Under the pieces are notes generated by a model, which ran no database searches, was not told the DNA's origin, and was given only the letters and a program-made list of their open reading frames with translations. Source: Hofstenia miamia (taxonomy: Eukaryota > Xenacoelomorpha > Acoela). Taken from it: a stretch of 64,000 nucleotides of DNA. How positions within the stretch are numbered: the first letter of the stretch is position 1; each line of letters begins with the position of its first letter. The translations under genes were made by a program, and so were the position numbers. The DNA lies in contig SCFE01000118.1 of the NCBI GenBank assembly GCA_004352715.1, positions 464,989-528,988 on the forward strand, written 5' to 3'. Of the stretch, positions 11,201-22,698 are shown piece by piece.

Positions 11201-12510
11201 GTATACATAATAACATAGATTGCATCAGAAAAGTTTGTAGGACACATTTGTCCTATTGAGACGTTAGGCTGTTATATTGTCATATTCTCCATTAAACTCA
11301 ACTCTTGTCAATACATTTGAATTAACTATATACTACTTCAAAGTTCTGCAACGGACCCACATTTAATTTCCTACAATGATTCATTTATTAACATTCCTGT
11401 CAATAGAGAAAAAGTACTGAATACCATGAATATCGTTTGAAAGATGACAAAACCAAAATAACATGTTAAAAATTCAATTTCGTTTAAAAATGAATTTTTA
11501 TATAACCCAAAAGTAATCTATTCACAAGTGTAGTGATTAAACCAAGCTATTTTATTTCTTATAAAAAATAATTTACTAATTTATGCAAAGCTTAACGAAA
11601 ACGGGGAGTATTGATTTATCATGATCGCATTATTGTACCACAAAATTCTCTTCAAGTTCAGCTAAATTTTATGTAAAAATCTCTAATCCTAAGGTTCATT
11701 TAAGGAAATGCTGTATGTAAAACAATCTAAAATTTTTTAGTTCTAATTCCTGTAATGAACAAAGGGAATGAGACGAAATCCATTTCTATGCTCAAATAGA
11801 TGATAAAATGTTGAATTCTGTTTGTCAGTAACATCATGTAAACATCTTCAACCCTGGAAAGAATGGGAAATTATCTATCAATAAAGATTGAAAGACTTTC
11901 AAATTCGTCCTTAGAAAATTTGTTGAAATACCAGATCAGAATACAAAGCGTTATTTCAAATATTGCACTAATGTTTTTCAATAATTGAAAAATTTTGGTA
12001 GTGAATTTCATATATGAGTATGCATGTAAATATGGAAGTATGCATTCATATATTTTCAATATACAGTGTGTACATATGTACACATATATACATATAAACA
12101 TATATGTACACAGAGGTGCCGATTATAGTATGGAACCATATAATTTTGTACCATATTATGGTTACCATAACTGTATGGTAAGAAAAAATTTTCTCGCCAT
12201 TATGAATGGCAAATTTAAAAATATGGCCATAATGGAAATCCATAAATTCATTGTTACATATGCCCAATTTATATTTATTTTCATGAAAATTGTGAAATTC
12301 AGGGCATATATCTTATATTTATAATAATTGAATTGGTACTTTATAAATTGCTCTTAACAAAAAAAATTTTGATAGGATAAAAACTTTTAAAGTGTTGGGA
12401 AAGTTTAGTAAGCACCTTCAGTAGGTTGTAAACAAATACCATTTGTAGTAGTGGATTGCAAACAAATACTGACGATTAATTTACTTCCCATTTTTAATGT
12501 TTGCGCATTA
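11201..12510. other. A+T-rich noncoding stretch
   Basis: Contains an ATGTACACATATAT-rich segment at about 12060-12110 and a segment repeating ATGG and CCAT at about 12125-12240, beginning CAGAGGTGCCGA at about 12111, which looks like an hAT end. No convincing opposite end was found. Confidence 0.4.
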
Positions 12511-12972
12511 AGGTGTGTTCCCACTATCGACTTTTATCAGCAGATTTTAATCGAAAATGCAATTATTTTCGTTCACATTGGCGATTTTTTATCATCCGAT
12601 TTTTTATCAGAAAAAGCGGAGTTGGAAGTGCGTTCAGACTATCGATTTTTTATCAGATGATAAATTATCATCTTTTGATTGACAGTAAGAAAAACAACAA
12701 AATCTGTTTATGGATTGGTTTGTATTGGAATGTAAACAATGTTTGCATATTTTGAAGTTGAAATATTTCAACGACAATAATTTACGTTTTGGAAGTCTGT
12801 TCCCTACTTGAGAAGTAAACAATTAGTTTCAAGTAGCTATTCGACTAGTTTTAGTACCGTTCAGACTATCGACTTTTATCAGCCGATAAAAAAGCAGATA
12901 GAGTGTTCACACTATCGACTTTTATCACCGATTTCTTGACAGATGATAAAAGTCGATAGTGGGAACACACCT
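12511..12972. mobile_element. Intact MITE, PIF/Harbinger-like
   Basis: Perfect 29-bp terminal inverted repeats (12511-12539 and 12944-12972) begin AGGTGTGTTCCCACTATCG and are flanked by TTA on both sides (12508-12510 and 12973-12975). The 462-bp interior has no transposase. It repeats the motif GTTCA(C/G)ACTATCGA..TTATCA at about 12570, 12632, 12858 and 12903. It also contains a perfect 19-bp palindrome at 12655-12673 (arms AGATGATAA and TTATCATCT around one A). A 3-bp TTA duplication is typical of PIF/Harbinger and Tourist-type elements. The superfamily assignment is inferred from ends only. Confidence 0.88.
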
Positions 12973-13262
12973 TTACAAAGCGTGTTGTATTGAAAAGCAA
13001 ACAAAACTGATTGGTTGATATAAGATTTGATTCTTAATGCTTCAAAATCGTTTTGAACAGCTAGAGAACTGCTTATGTCTTGTGATATCGGTACAATTTC
13101 ATTTGTTCACAAAGTGGCTTGGAAAATTTGTTTGAAAATTTTGAAAATACGATTCGTCGTTTTGAAGAACATAGGCAGTTTAAGGTTTCATAATATAATG
13201 AACATTTTAAGGTAAAGGATATAAATCACTACTATTTCAATCATGGGTAAAATAAAAAATAC

Positions 13263-13490
13263 CTAAAAAAACATTCCATGGTTCTGGGCGCATACAATAA
13301 CTGTTTGGCAATGAGCAACAATAGTGAACATTTTCTGGACTGCAATCTAATTCATCTTCGCCATTGGGACAGTTTTTCTGACAATCGCATTGGTGGTGAG
13401 CTTCGATAAGAACATCTGGAGAGTTGTAACAAAGGAAATACTTGGTTTGTTCGTTGGCTCCCCAGCATGAGTGATAAAGTTGAATTCCAA
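13263..13490 (-). CDS. LDL-receptor class A domain exon (partial gene)
   Basis: A minus-strand open frame contains a low-density-lipoprotein-receptor class A module: YFLC, then about 12 residues, then HHQCDCQKNC and PNGEDELDC. These modules bind calcium and ligands on extracellular or secreted proteins. A possible acceptor AG at 13491-13492 and donor GT at 13261-13262 would give a 228-bp exon with phase 1 at both ends, the classic phase for shuffled extracellular modules. The third cysteine of the usual pattern is replaced (PDVLIE), an extra cysteine follows the CD, and the calcium-site acids are partly asparagine. A further Cys pair (HYCC) and CMRPEPW follow the module. No neighbouring exon of the gene was identified here, so the gene cannot be named. 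The splice sites are inferred. Confidence 0.6.
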
Positions 13491-13512
13491 CTAAACCACA
13501 TTCACATAACAA

Positions 13513-14674
13513 CGTTTATTTTATATCATTTAGGTATAAATTGGATTTATTTACATATATAAATCAGAAATACATTTATGAGTACCGGAATATTAGTGTG
13601 CTAATAAAGGGAAGTCATTAAGATTATATGCGTTGAAATTTCCTTATCAATTAACTTTGATATTGACAATAATGACAATGATAATAACAGTATTATCATA
13701 TAAAGCATACATGTACAAAGTAAGAAAGATGGAAGACAAGATGTGGTAGAAAGAAAGAGGAAGTCAATAAATGATGCGCGTATTAACAGTGCTAAGGGCA
13801 GAATCTATCATGAAGAGAGCTCAAGAGAAGAATAGGTAATGCCTGTTAATAGTTAAGAAAGTAATGTAAAGGCATACTGTGGAAGCAGAATATAAAATAA
13901 ATGGAATGAGCATAAAGCACAGGAATGATAGCGAGTGCGAAGATGTAGATACTGTGATATTCAAATGAGAGAAACGATTTAAAGCAAGAAAGTATTAACA
14001 ATTAACAGTTAGCATACATTGTGGAAATTGAAAACAGTTGCCGTAGTCTTATTAGTGTTTGGAGCAAAAGTTGCAGTAAGTGCAAGCATTATCATTACTC
14101 AGATGTGTTTCTGTGGAAGAGCAAAAAAGAAAAAAGTAGTACCATGTAGAATACAGCAGAGTTAAATATTTTAGAGCAGTGATTCAGAAACTCTTTTACA
14201 TGGCAGCATACCTAACAAGCTTCCTAAATTAAATATTTTTAATAATTTCGACTAATTCTAATACTTTAATGGTGAATTAGTATGCCAAGACATTAGTTCG
14301 CGGCACACAAAAAGAGTTAACACGCGTGGGGTTTGGGAGCAACTGACATAGCACAAAGATAAAATACACAAAAGTAGGATATAATGAGACTATGTCTGAA
14401 ATAGTGAAATTGAAAATAGTAATGATTATTTACTATGATTAGTACCCAAAGTAGGCCGAAGTATTTGGGAACACTTCCTGACTCCGAAATTCCCCAAAGT
14501 TGTCCCCTAAGCCTTCCCTGGTTCCTACCTAAAGAATTTAAGTAAAATTTGGAAAAAGCATAGCATGTAACCCCTTTTGCTTATAACCTCTAAGACCATT
14601 TCATAAAGTAAAACTGTGTTACAATCCATCCAGTGGATTAGCCATGTTTGGCTAGCGTATAAACTCACACTCTC

Positions 14675-14677
<3 letters not shown>
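13513..14677. other. A+T-rich noncoding stretch
   Basis: Contains a purine-rich segment at about 13710-13960. No gene was identified. It may be intron of the LDL-A gene, which would continue on the minus strand. Confidence 0.4.
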
Positions 14678-14731
<54 letters not shown>

Positions 14732-14745
14732 ATATATATATTATA
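14678..14745. repeat. (TA)n microsatellite
   Basis: Nearly uninterrupted TA dinucleotides, with one phase shift at about 14720. Confidence 0.98.
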
Positions 14746-14760
14746 CCCCTATGGCTATGT

Positions 14761-14931
14761 ATATCAGCCTTTTCCAGGTGTTAACAAAATTTAATTACGA
14801 CCGTTCTGGAAATATACTTGAATTGAACTGTGATTATACTCTTTTCAAGCCAATTTGAAGAAAAGCAAAAAAAGTATGCATATTGAAATAATATTATAGG
14901 ATCTTAAGCCAGTTTTCACTGTTGAGTGATT
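14761..14931 (+). repeat. Dispersed repeat X, copy 1
   Basis: Matches 32868-33050 in the same orientation. Shared blocks include CTCTTTTCAAGCCAATTT and, after it, AGTTTTCA with GATT at the end. Homology stops abruptly after 14931. There are no inverted ends and no long open frame. It could be an old SINE or MITE fragment. Confidence 0.6.
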
Positions 14932-15383
14932 TGGTTAAAACAAAAATTTTCGATAAAATTATTTTTTTGTTTCAAGTACATGAAGATATTAAATTTTCTA
15001 AATGGAAAATTCGATTTTCGTAAAAACATTCAAATTTTTCCCCTCAATTATTAAAGTTTTTTAAGGCTCATTGGTTCAACAACTAGCCTCAACCACTTTG
15101 TTTTCTGTTAATAGAATACCCTAGTCTTGCACGGTTGCGCATGGCGCACGTCTGAAATCGTCTCGTTGTTTCTTGACGGATTAGAGCAGACCCGGGAATT
15201 AAGTATGCAAATGAAAAAGAGGAGGATTTTCCATCCAGTGATGTTTTCGGATTTTAGACATCTTTATTATTTAGGGAGTTATGAGCGCTAAAAAATTATT
15301 ATAGATATCATCACAGATTATAAAAAGTTTTTTCTTTAAGCCTAGGTGAACCTATTTGAAAATCGAAACTTAAATCAACATAT

Positions 15384-15802
15384 GGGAGCGTTCACATATT
15401 ACGTAATCAAGTAGGGTGGGGGAGAGGGTCATCAAAATTGCTTACGTTTGATTAGGGGGGAGGGGGAAAGGGTCAAGTGGTTTGATGACATAAACAAATC
15501 AAAAAAAAATGACAGCATATTTTATCATAAGTATGAAAAATATCAACTATTTAAATCTTCTGTATTCCCCATATTTTATATTTTGCATGTAAAAATAAAT
15601 TTATATTTAATTGATTGTAAATTTAATATTTAATAGTTTGTAAATTTAATGATAGTAATTTGCATAAAATTTCATGAATTTTAAAGTAGATGATGACGTA
15701 ATTTTGGGAGGGGGGTCAACCAAATGATTACGACTGATTACATGGGGGAGGGGGGAGTAGAAAATAGCCAAAAAATTGATTACGTAATATGTGAACGCTC
15801 CC
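15384..15802. mobile_element. MITE with perfect 27-bp inverted ends
   Basis: The terminal repeats begin GGGAGCGTTCACATATTACG and are identical over 27 bp (15384-15410 and 15776-15802). TAT flanks both sides (15381-15383 and 15803-15805), giving a 3-bp target duplication. Just inside each end lie G-rich tracts on the plus strand (GGGTGGGGGAGAGGG, GGGGGGAGGGGGAAAGGG, and GGGGGAGGGGGG near the right). The middle is A+T-rich, and no transposase is present. It is a non-autonomous DNA element; superfamily unsettled. Confidence 0.9.
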
Positions 15803-17120
15803 TATATGTATTTTGTAGCGTATAACTGGATTTTAATTTTGAACATAGCAAACCATATGTTCGCGTAAAAGTATATGTGCTGTGCTGGTAGAGCTTCTTT
15901 AATGCCACATCCGCACGTAATAAAATACCCAACGTAACTCTAAATTTTTTATCCGTACCCTACCGCACGTGAAAATGAAATATTTTTTCTACGATCAAAC
16001 AATTGAACATTTTCAATAAAAATTTCCAACACAGTTCAATATAATAATGTATTAATTTTTTCAACTTTTTGTTTATAATGTCAACAAAAAACTATTCTAG
16101 GGCTTTCTTGAACAAATACATTTATAATAGCTCACATGTAGGCATCTAGTTCCAAACAAAAACAGATTTTTTGAAAATATAAATAAAGATTGCATAACAA
16201 ATAATTTATTACTTCCACGCTGAAGGAAGTGTAATCAATCAATGCTGTTTAATAAAGTAAAATGACGAATTCAAAAGTGGAAGCATGAGGCTAAATTAAA
16301 TGCAATGAAACATCTGTGAACAGTGTCTCGATCAATAAATAATGAAACCAAATGGAAGGACTTAATTTCAACAAGCAGAACATCAAAAACACGGAAGCAC
16401 ATTTCCTAATGCTTTCGTGAATTAAAATTTTAGGAGATTTCAAGAACATTTGTTGCGGAATTTTTTTGAGAATTTTTATATGCAAGTTTAGTATTTAATA
16501 GTGATGCAATATTCTCGTGCTTCGACCAGGTATAACAAGTAAAGTACAAAGTCGGTTATAACTTTTTACATCGATGCAATCATTACTGTTAGTTTTAGAC
16601 AAATGTACTCAATTTGATAAGATCAACCGCCAATTCCACAAAACCAAACTATCCACTGACTTGAAAGACTTTAAAGCCTAATTAAAAATTAAAGTAAAAC
16701 TAATAAAAACTTCAGTAATAAAGGCTATCCAAGTGAGACGTACTGAGGGAACGAAAAAAATCAAATACTTTTGAAATACTGTACGTCATCAATTTCTAGA
16801 CGCATTTAGATAAAAGAATAATTAAATTGACACATGAAGTAATGTAAAATATAGATGTTGATGTATGTCAAAAGAAATTAAATACAATTATAACGCATGA
16901 TTTTATATCTATAAAATCAAAGCAATTTCCGCTGAGACATTTTGTATATTCAATTTCAGAAATATCTCTACGGTGAAAGAAAAACAAAATAGGTATGTTA
17001 TTAACTTTTGTTAAGTTCCAAGTCTGAATACAAACTGAGAATAAATTCTAAAAACAAAGGAACTTTGTTTTTGACTTACTAGTCCGCACTGTAAATTGGG
17101 ATAAAATTATAATGTAACAT
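15803..17120. other. A+T-rich noncoding stretch
   Basis: No recognisable gene, RNA or transposon end. Confidence 0.45.
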
Positions 17121-17381
17121 TTGATGGACTTCTTACTAAAGGAATACAGGTATGATTATACAAGTTCATATGAACGCAGGCGCGTACCATACCAGAATAA
17201 TAAATCTTTTGTTCATCCATATGTAAGCTATACTCTTGCCAAATTTCGCTGCTTGATGATGAATAGGATTGATTTTGTTAGCGGGGTGCTGTTGGATGAC
17301 TCTTCAGTTAAAAGAGTGGAAAAATACCCCGACAGAGAAAAAATTTATCAAGCTATTTGCAGCAATTCTTTCATAAATTGA
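17121..17381 (+). CDS. Possible exon or small ORF, unknown function
   Basis: An 86-codon open frame ending at TGA. It is less biased toward Ile, Lys, Asn and Phe than the random frames around it, with segments such as YERRRVPYQNN and VLLDDSSVKRVEKYPDREK that look protein-like. It reads through a CAG/GTATGA at about 17148-17156, which could serve as a splice site, so the true start is unclear. No known domain is recognised. It could be a terminal exon of a host gene or chance. Confidence 0.25.
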   Translation: MMDFLLKEYRYDYTSSYERRRVPYQNNKSFVHPYVSYTLAKFRCLMMNRIDFVSGVLLDDSSVKRVEKYPDREKIYQAICSNSFIN

Positions 17382-19104
17382 AAATTTTTGAAAACATTTC
17401 ATTTACATATAATTTTAAGCTGTCCTAACAATGTATATTAAATTTTCAAAGAAAAAAATGAAAAAATACAAACAATATTTTCTCTATGCATCTATTAATG
17501 GAATTTTTCAATGTTTCCTAGATTTTTGAAGCGCTACAAATGATATACAGAATAATGCAGTAACTCTAAAAATCAAGGATTTTACAATTTTGCCCTTTTG
17601 CAAGTAAAAATATGGCAGCAGGCGCAATTAAGATGATATTCACATAAAAAATGTGGTTGTAGAATCAGGTTCTCTCTTTTTCAAAATTAAAAAAATAGTA
17701 ACCTCGGAATTAATATTTTTGTGGGGGAAAGCAACTTTGTCATGTACCCAACATTTTTGTTACAGGTTTATCATAAAATGGTTGAAATAATTTATTCAAG
17801 TAAACGTGAACACAGCAATAGAAGTAAATAATTTAGGTTATTGAAATTTAAGGCTCATGTTTTTTGTTACACACTAATATTTTCCGCTACCTTGACTTGG
17901 CACTCTGGGGATGTATTAACGAAATCTGCATTTTCAGAATGGGATCTATTTCCAGGATCCTAAAATTGTACATCTGATATAAATTTCAAGCAAATTTAAA
18001 AGAAAATTATCCTATATTTAAATTTGATAGGCAACAAAACGCGAATAAGTAAAAATTGATTTAAAAGTCATTTATAATAATAAGTGATGGTCAGTATGAC
18101 AATTTAATTATTGGCTGATTAAGAATTCAAAATTTTATGTGTTTATCGGAAAGCCATTTATGGAATAAATTAAAAGCGATTTAAGAAATGCTCACACCAT
18201 TTATTATGGACTTAATTTATTTAAAGGATATCCCTTCACTGTCTAGCAAACGGTAGAACAAAATTTTTCTCACAATAGGATAGTCTAAAATATATTTATT
18301 TGGCGAAAATCAACAGTTTGCTTAGCTAATGTTTTTCATAATAAATTGAATAATATTTGCAATTGTCTTTAATCTGCATTGTGTATTTAAAAAAATACAA
18401 AACTTTTTGAGTAAATTTTCTACAAAGATATTGAGAAATATGAGAAATATTGAAAACTTTTGGATATTGGTGAGCGTGCTCGCATGTAATGCTGAACGTT
18501 TAGCTAGAGTATTGCACTATCCAAACAACTTAAAATTTTTAACTATTGTATTTCTCGGACTACAATGTTCATCGATAATAAGCCTCAGTATAAGGGAACA
18601 GATCTATATTCATATATAAGACTCATTGGATAGGTCAAAATTTATTTGATAAATTAACAATAACTTTCAATAATACAGAGAAAAAATTTCAACGATTTTT
18701 CTTACGAATTTCTGGCATTCGAAATTTAACATTTGGGCAACTTAGCGTTTAAAAATTATCGATATTCGCCACGAATTCGATATGATGTTTATATGAAAAA
18801 TTTAAAATGTCACTATAAATGCACAGCATGCTGAAGATGAAAAACATCAAAAGTAAATAGATTGTCAATCAAAATTCAGTTTAATCAATTAATAGTATAA
18901 TGCTAAGCAATACATCTTAGCAAAATTGATATGTTAAATTGAAATGTGCTTCTTAGAATTGAACTAAAAAATCTTTTTTCTAAAAATTTAAACTATTGTT
19001 TGTTATTTGCGTTAAATACGTAAAGTACATGTACCTCGTTATGAGAACGTCGTTATTTTTTGAGTAATTATTCGCTAAATAGCGATGTTTTGCTAGCATT
19101 ATCA
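17382..19104. other. A+T-rich noncoding stretch
   Basis: No supported feature. Confidence 0.45.
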
Positions 19105-19673
19105 TAGTTGTACTCGGTTGAGATATTCACACCCTTCCCGTAAAATTCAATCCGACTCGAATTTGGTTAGAAAATTATATGAGCGAATTTGAAAAAACAA
19201 ACATTCAGTTGTCCTTACAAACAATTAGAAAGCAAAGCTAGTTGCAAAATATTGTAATTCATAGGTTTCAAGATTTTCTGTTCAAAGATATGATCACCTG
19301 TCGTTGAACATCAATGCACATGAAGATTAACCTTGCAATAAGCTTTAGATAGCACGGATAATGTCGTATGTTAGCTTTTTAGATATTTAGCTGTTTATCT
19401 CTATTGAAGCTTCATATATGGTTAGCATATAAATCATAGAGCATTGAATTGAAATGGTCAACTAACGAATGAAATGCATAACAGTTTGATTTGCAAAACT
19501 TTATTCTAGTAATGTCTAAATTAAATAAATATTACTTATATGGATACGAATTTCCTTAAATATGAATTAATTGTAAAAAATTATTATTTTCAACCCGATT
19601 TGGAATTGAATGTCTCAGCCGGAACAGACTGGAACAGGCTCGACCCGAACCACACCCGTTTTACAACTATGAT
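19105..19673. mobile_element. hAT-like non-autonomous element
   Basis: The ends read TAGTTGTACTCGG and, inward from the right, CATAGTTGTAAAACGG. The 8-mer CATTATCA lies directly before the left end (19097-19104) and again at 19674-19681, an 8-bp duplication as produced by hAT transposases. The right end carries four extra bases (TGAT) relative to the left. There is no coding capacity. Internal text such as CCCGAACC near the right end is common in short hAT elements. Confidence 0.65.
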
Positions 19674-20956
19674 CATTATCATTGCTCTGATAAGGACCTT
19701 ACTAGAGACGAAGTACTAACATCTGAAAACCTCTTTTACTTTGAGGAGAATTTCGTCATTAAAAAATGCAAAAAAATAAGAATTTCTATACATGATTATC
19801 TAGCAGTTAGACAAGTGTTATATATATATATATATAGTGCAAAAACCTATATTTTGACAATTCTGCGTCAAATAAAACTGAAATTTGTTGAAATAGGCGT
19901 CACCTTTGTCTCTTTAATCCTTATGAACTTGGTGAAATTACGACAGTCGCCAAAAATAATAAGCTATTTCCCACTATCTGGCAAAATAATTGATTTAATT
20001 ATTGATAATCCGAGAAACTAATTAAAATTGGACAAACGTAAATTACGTCTGGTTACGGGAAATTTTCAAATTGGTTTAATATTTTTACAAAATTTGTTTC
20101 AATAGAAAATGATTAGACTATTTCCATGGAAATTATACGTGAAAAACTTTATTTGGAAAATGAGTAAACTATGAAATCGTTAGCAGCATTCAAAGATAAC
20201 AAATGTTAACACGTTTTCAGATAATCCTACATTTAAGAAAAAAGTAATATCGATGAATTTTACAAAAATCGGAAAATACTATAATTATAAAAAAGTCAAA
20301 CTGCAATATGTCTATTACAAGTCATTGGAACACATCTTTATATGCAAGCCGACTTTTTTAATGACATCATAAAAATTTAATTGCACCACTTATCAATTTT
20401 GCAAGATTTTATTGAAATATGACAGCATTAATAACAAATCGAAATATGGAAGGATGTGCACTGAAAACGTCCAGTGTATTCAAAGTTGCATTTTGCTGAG
20501 AAAAATTAAAGAAAATTAACTTTTTGTTAAGTATTTGTTGTAAACTTATGCATTGTCGTTTCATTAAAAACATCCATTTTCGATAAATAAAAATTAATGA
20601 AATTTCTATTTTAAAGAGGTGAATTGCCTAATGAATTTTTTATCACATTAATATTTTTTCATTTAGTGGAAATTGTTACAAAAAATTTAAGTATTTTAGT
20701 AATGATTTTGTTTTGAGTGCTTGGTTGGTAATACTATTTGATGACGAAATATGTTGCAAGAATAATTGTATCATAAATGTTTAGCAAACTAGATATATTC
20801 AGTAATTATATTATTAATTTGTTAAACTGATTTTGTACTTATTTGATAAACGAACTTATATAATTATATATATTATAAGTATTTAGTTTATTTTATGATG
20901 CTTAATAATTTGGTTTTTGCAGATATCTAACTTTTGCAATGTTTATAGTGTATACA
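19674..20956. other. A+T-rich noncoding stretch
   Basis: Includes a short (TA)n at about 19817-19837. Nothing else recognised. Confidence 0.45.
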
Positions 20957-20957
20957 G

Positions 20958-21005
<48 letters not shown>

Positions 21006-21008
21006 TAT
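20957..21008. repeat. (TA)n microsatellite
   Basis: TA tract that abuts the left end of the hAT-like element at 21009. Confidence 0.97.
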
Positions 21009-21553
21009 CAGAGATGGAAGTGAAGCGGGTCAATCCATGGGGCAGGATGGGGCGGGGCAGTTTGGGCGGGTATGGGGAACAAATTTTCTAAAGTGGGTGC
21101 CCATGGGGCAAAAGTTGGGCAAAAAACATTCTGGAGTTGAGAAAACTGAACCAAAAAAATTGCTAATTTTTAACATTCTAAGAGTAATTTTCTTAAATCA
21201 AAGTTCTCTGCTTGATAAAATTTTGCCGTATTTTGAAAAATTACCATGCATTTTTCACTCTTGGTGAAATTTGATTCTATTCAATAATACCAAAAAGATC
21301 AATTTTATCTTATTGATTTGTCATCAATAGGTTTTGCAATTACACTGGAAATTATGCAATTAACCTTGAATAAATATATTCCATAAAATATTAGCTTTTA
21401 CAGTTAAACTTAAATAATATTTTGTTATTACTAATGGTTTCCATATCTATTGTCATCACATTTGTTATTAAATTCCAATTAGAAGTAATAGAAGAGATGG
21501 TCCTTGGGGCGGGGCAGGGTAGTTCACAAAAATCTGCCCCACTTCCATCTCTG
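21009..21553. mobile_element. hAT-like MITE, G-rich ends
   Basis: Inverted ends CAGAGATGGAAGTG at the left and CAGAGATGGAAGTGGGGC reading inward from the right. The flanking octamers AAATATAT and AAACACAC agree at five of eight positions, with T/C differences only, so they may be a decayed 8-bp duplication in microsatellite DNA. The first 65 bp contain five G runs close together (GGGG, GGGG, GGGG, GGG, GGG at about 21038-21070). No transposase. Confidence 0.75.
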
Positions 21554-21554
21554 A

Positions 21555-21555
21555 A

Positions 21556-21586
<31 letters not shown>

Positions 21587-21598
21587 CATAATATATAT
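21555..21598. repeat. (CA/TA)n microsatellite
   Basis: Alternating purine-pyrimidine tract between the hAT-like element and the Tc1-like end. Confidence 0.95.
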
Positions 21599-21618
21599 AC
21601 TCACCAAAATTGAGTGAA
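21597..21618 (+). mobile_element. Tc1/mariner-like terminal sequence, cut by gap
   Basis: TA followed by CTCACCAAAATTGAGTGAA, identical to 38490-38511. In total 33 bp are shared between 21586-21618 and 38479-38511. Both sit against a (TA)n tract. Contains the short inverted pair ACTCA/TGAGT. Probably the end of a TA-inserting element whose body lies in the gap. Confidence 0.5.
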
Positions 21619-22618
21619 NNNNNNNNNNNNNNNNNNNNNNNNNNNNNNNNNNNNNNNNNNNNNNNNNNNNNNNNNNNNNNNNNNNNNNNNNNNNNNNNNN
21701 NNNNNNNNNNNNNNNNNNNNNNNNNNNNNNNNNNNNNNNNNNNNNNNNNNNNNNNNNNNNNNNNNNNNNNNNNNNNNNNNNNNNNNNNNNNNNNNNNNNN
21801 NNNNNNNNNNNNNNNNNNNNNNNNNNNNNNNNNNNNNNNNNNNNNNNNNNNNNNNNNNNNNNNNNNNNNNNNNNNNNNNNNNNNNNNNNNNNNNNNNNNN
21901 NNNNNNNNNNNNNNNNNNNNNNNNNNNNNNNNNNNNNNNNNNNNNNNNNNNNNNNNNNNNNNNNNNNNNNNNNNNNNNNNNNNNNNNNNNNNNNNNNNNN
22001 NNNNNNNNNNNNNNNNNNNNNNNNNNNNNNNNNNNNNNNNNNNNNNNNNNNNNNNNNNNNNNNNNNNNNNNNNNNNNNNNNNNNNNNNNNNNNNNNNNNN
22101 NNNNNNNNNNNNNNNNNNNNNNNNNNNNNNNNNNNNNNNNNNNNNNNNNNNNNNNNNNNNNNNNNNNNNNNNNNNNNNNNNNNNNNNNNNNNNNNNNNNN
22201 NNNNNNNNNNNNNNNNNNNNNNNNNNNNNNNNNNNNNNNNNNNNNNNNNNNNNNNNNNNNNNNNNNNNNNNNNNNNNNNNNNNNNNNNNNNNNNNNNNNN
22301 NNNNNNNNNNNNNNNNNNNNNNNNNNNNNNNNNNNNNNNNNNNNNNNNNNNNNNNNNNNNNNNNNNNNNNNNNNNNNNNNNNNNNNNNNNNNNNNNNNNN
22401 NNNNNNNNNNNNNNNNNNNNNNNNNNNNNNNNNNNNNNNNNNNNNNNNNNNNNNNNNNNNNNNNNNNNNNNNNNNNNNNNNNNNNNNNNNNNNNNNNNNN
22501 NNNNNNNNNNNNNNNNNNNNNNNNNNNNNNNNNNNNNNNNNNNNNNNNNNNNNNNNNNNNNNNNNNNNNNNNNNNNNNNNNNNNNNNNNNNNNNNNNNNN
22601 NNNNNNNNNNNNNNNNNN
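21619..22618. other. Assembly gap (1000 N)
   Basis: Exactly 1000 unknown bases, probably an arbitrary gap size. Confidence 0.99.
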
Positions 22619-22675
22619 TTTTTGTAATCAATTTTAAGAAATCGTTTCTGTTTGCATTAAGATTTCTAGAATTAA

Positions 22676-22698
22676 TATATATATATATATATATATAT
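22676..22698. repeat. (TA)n microsatellite
   Basis: TA tract directly bordering the left end of the mariner-type element. Confidence 0.95.

Noticed and set aside
12111-12430. CAGAGGTGCCGA and a possible inverted AGCACCTTCAG at about 12411-12422
   Set aside because: Similarity is too short and no 8-bp duplication is present.
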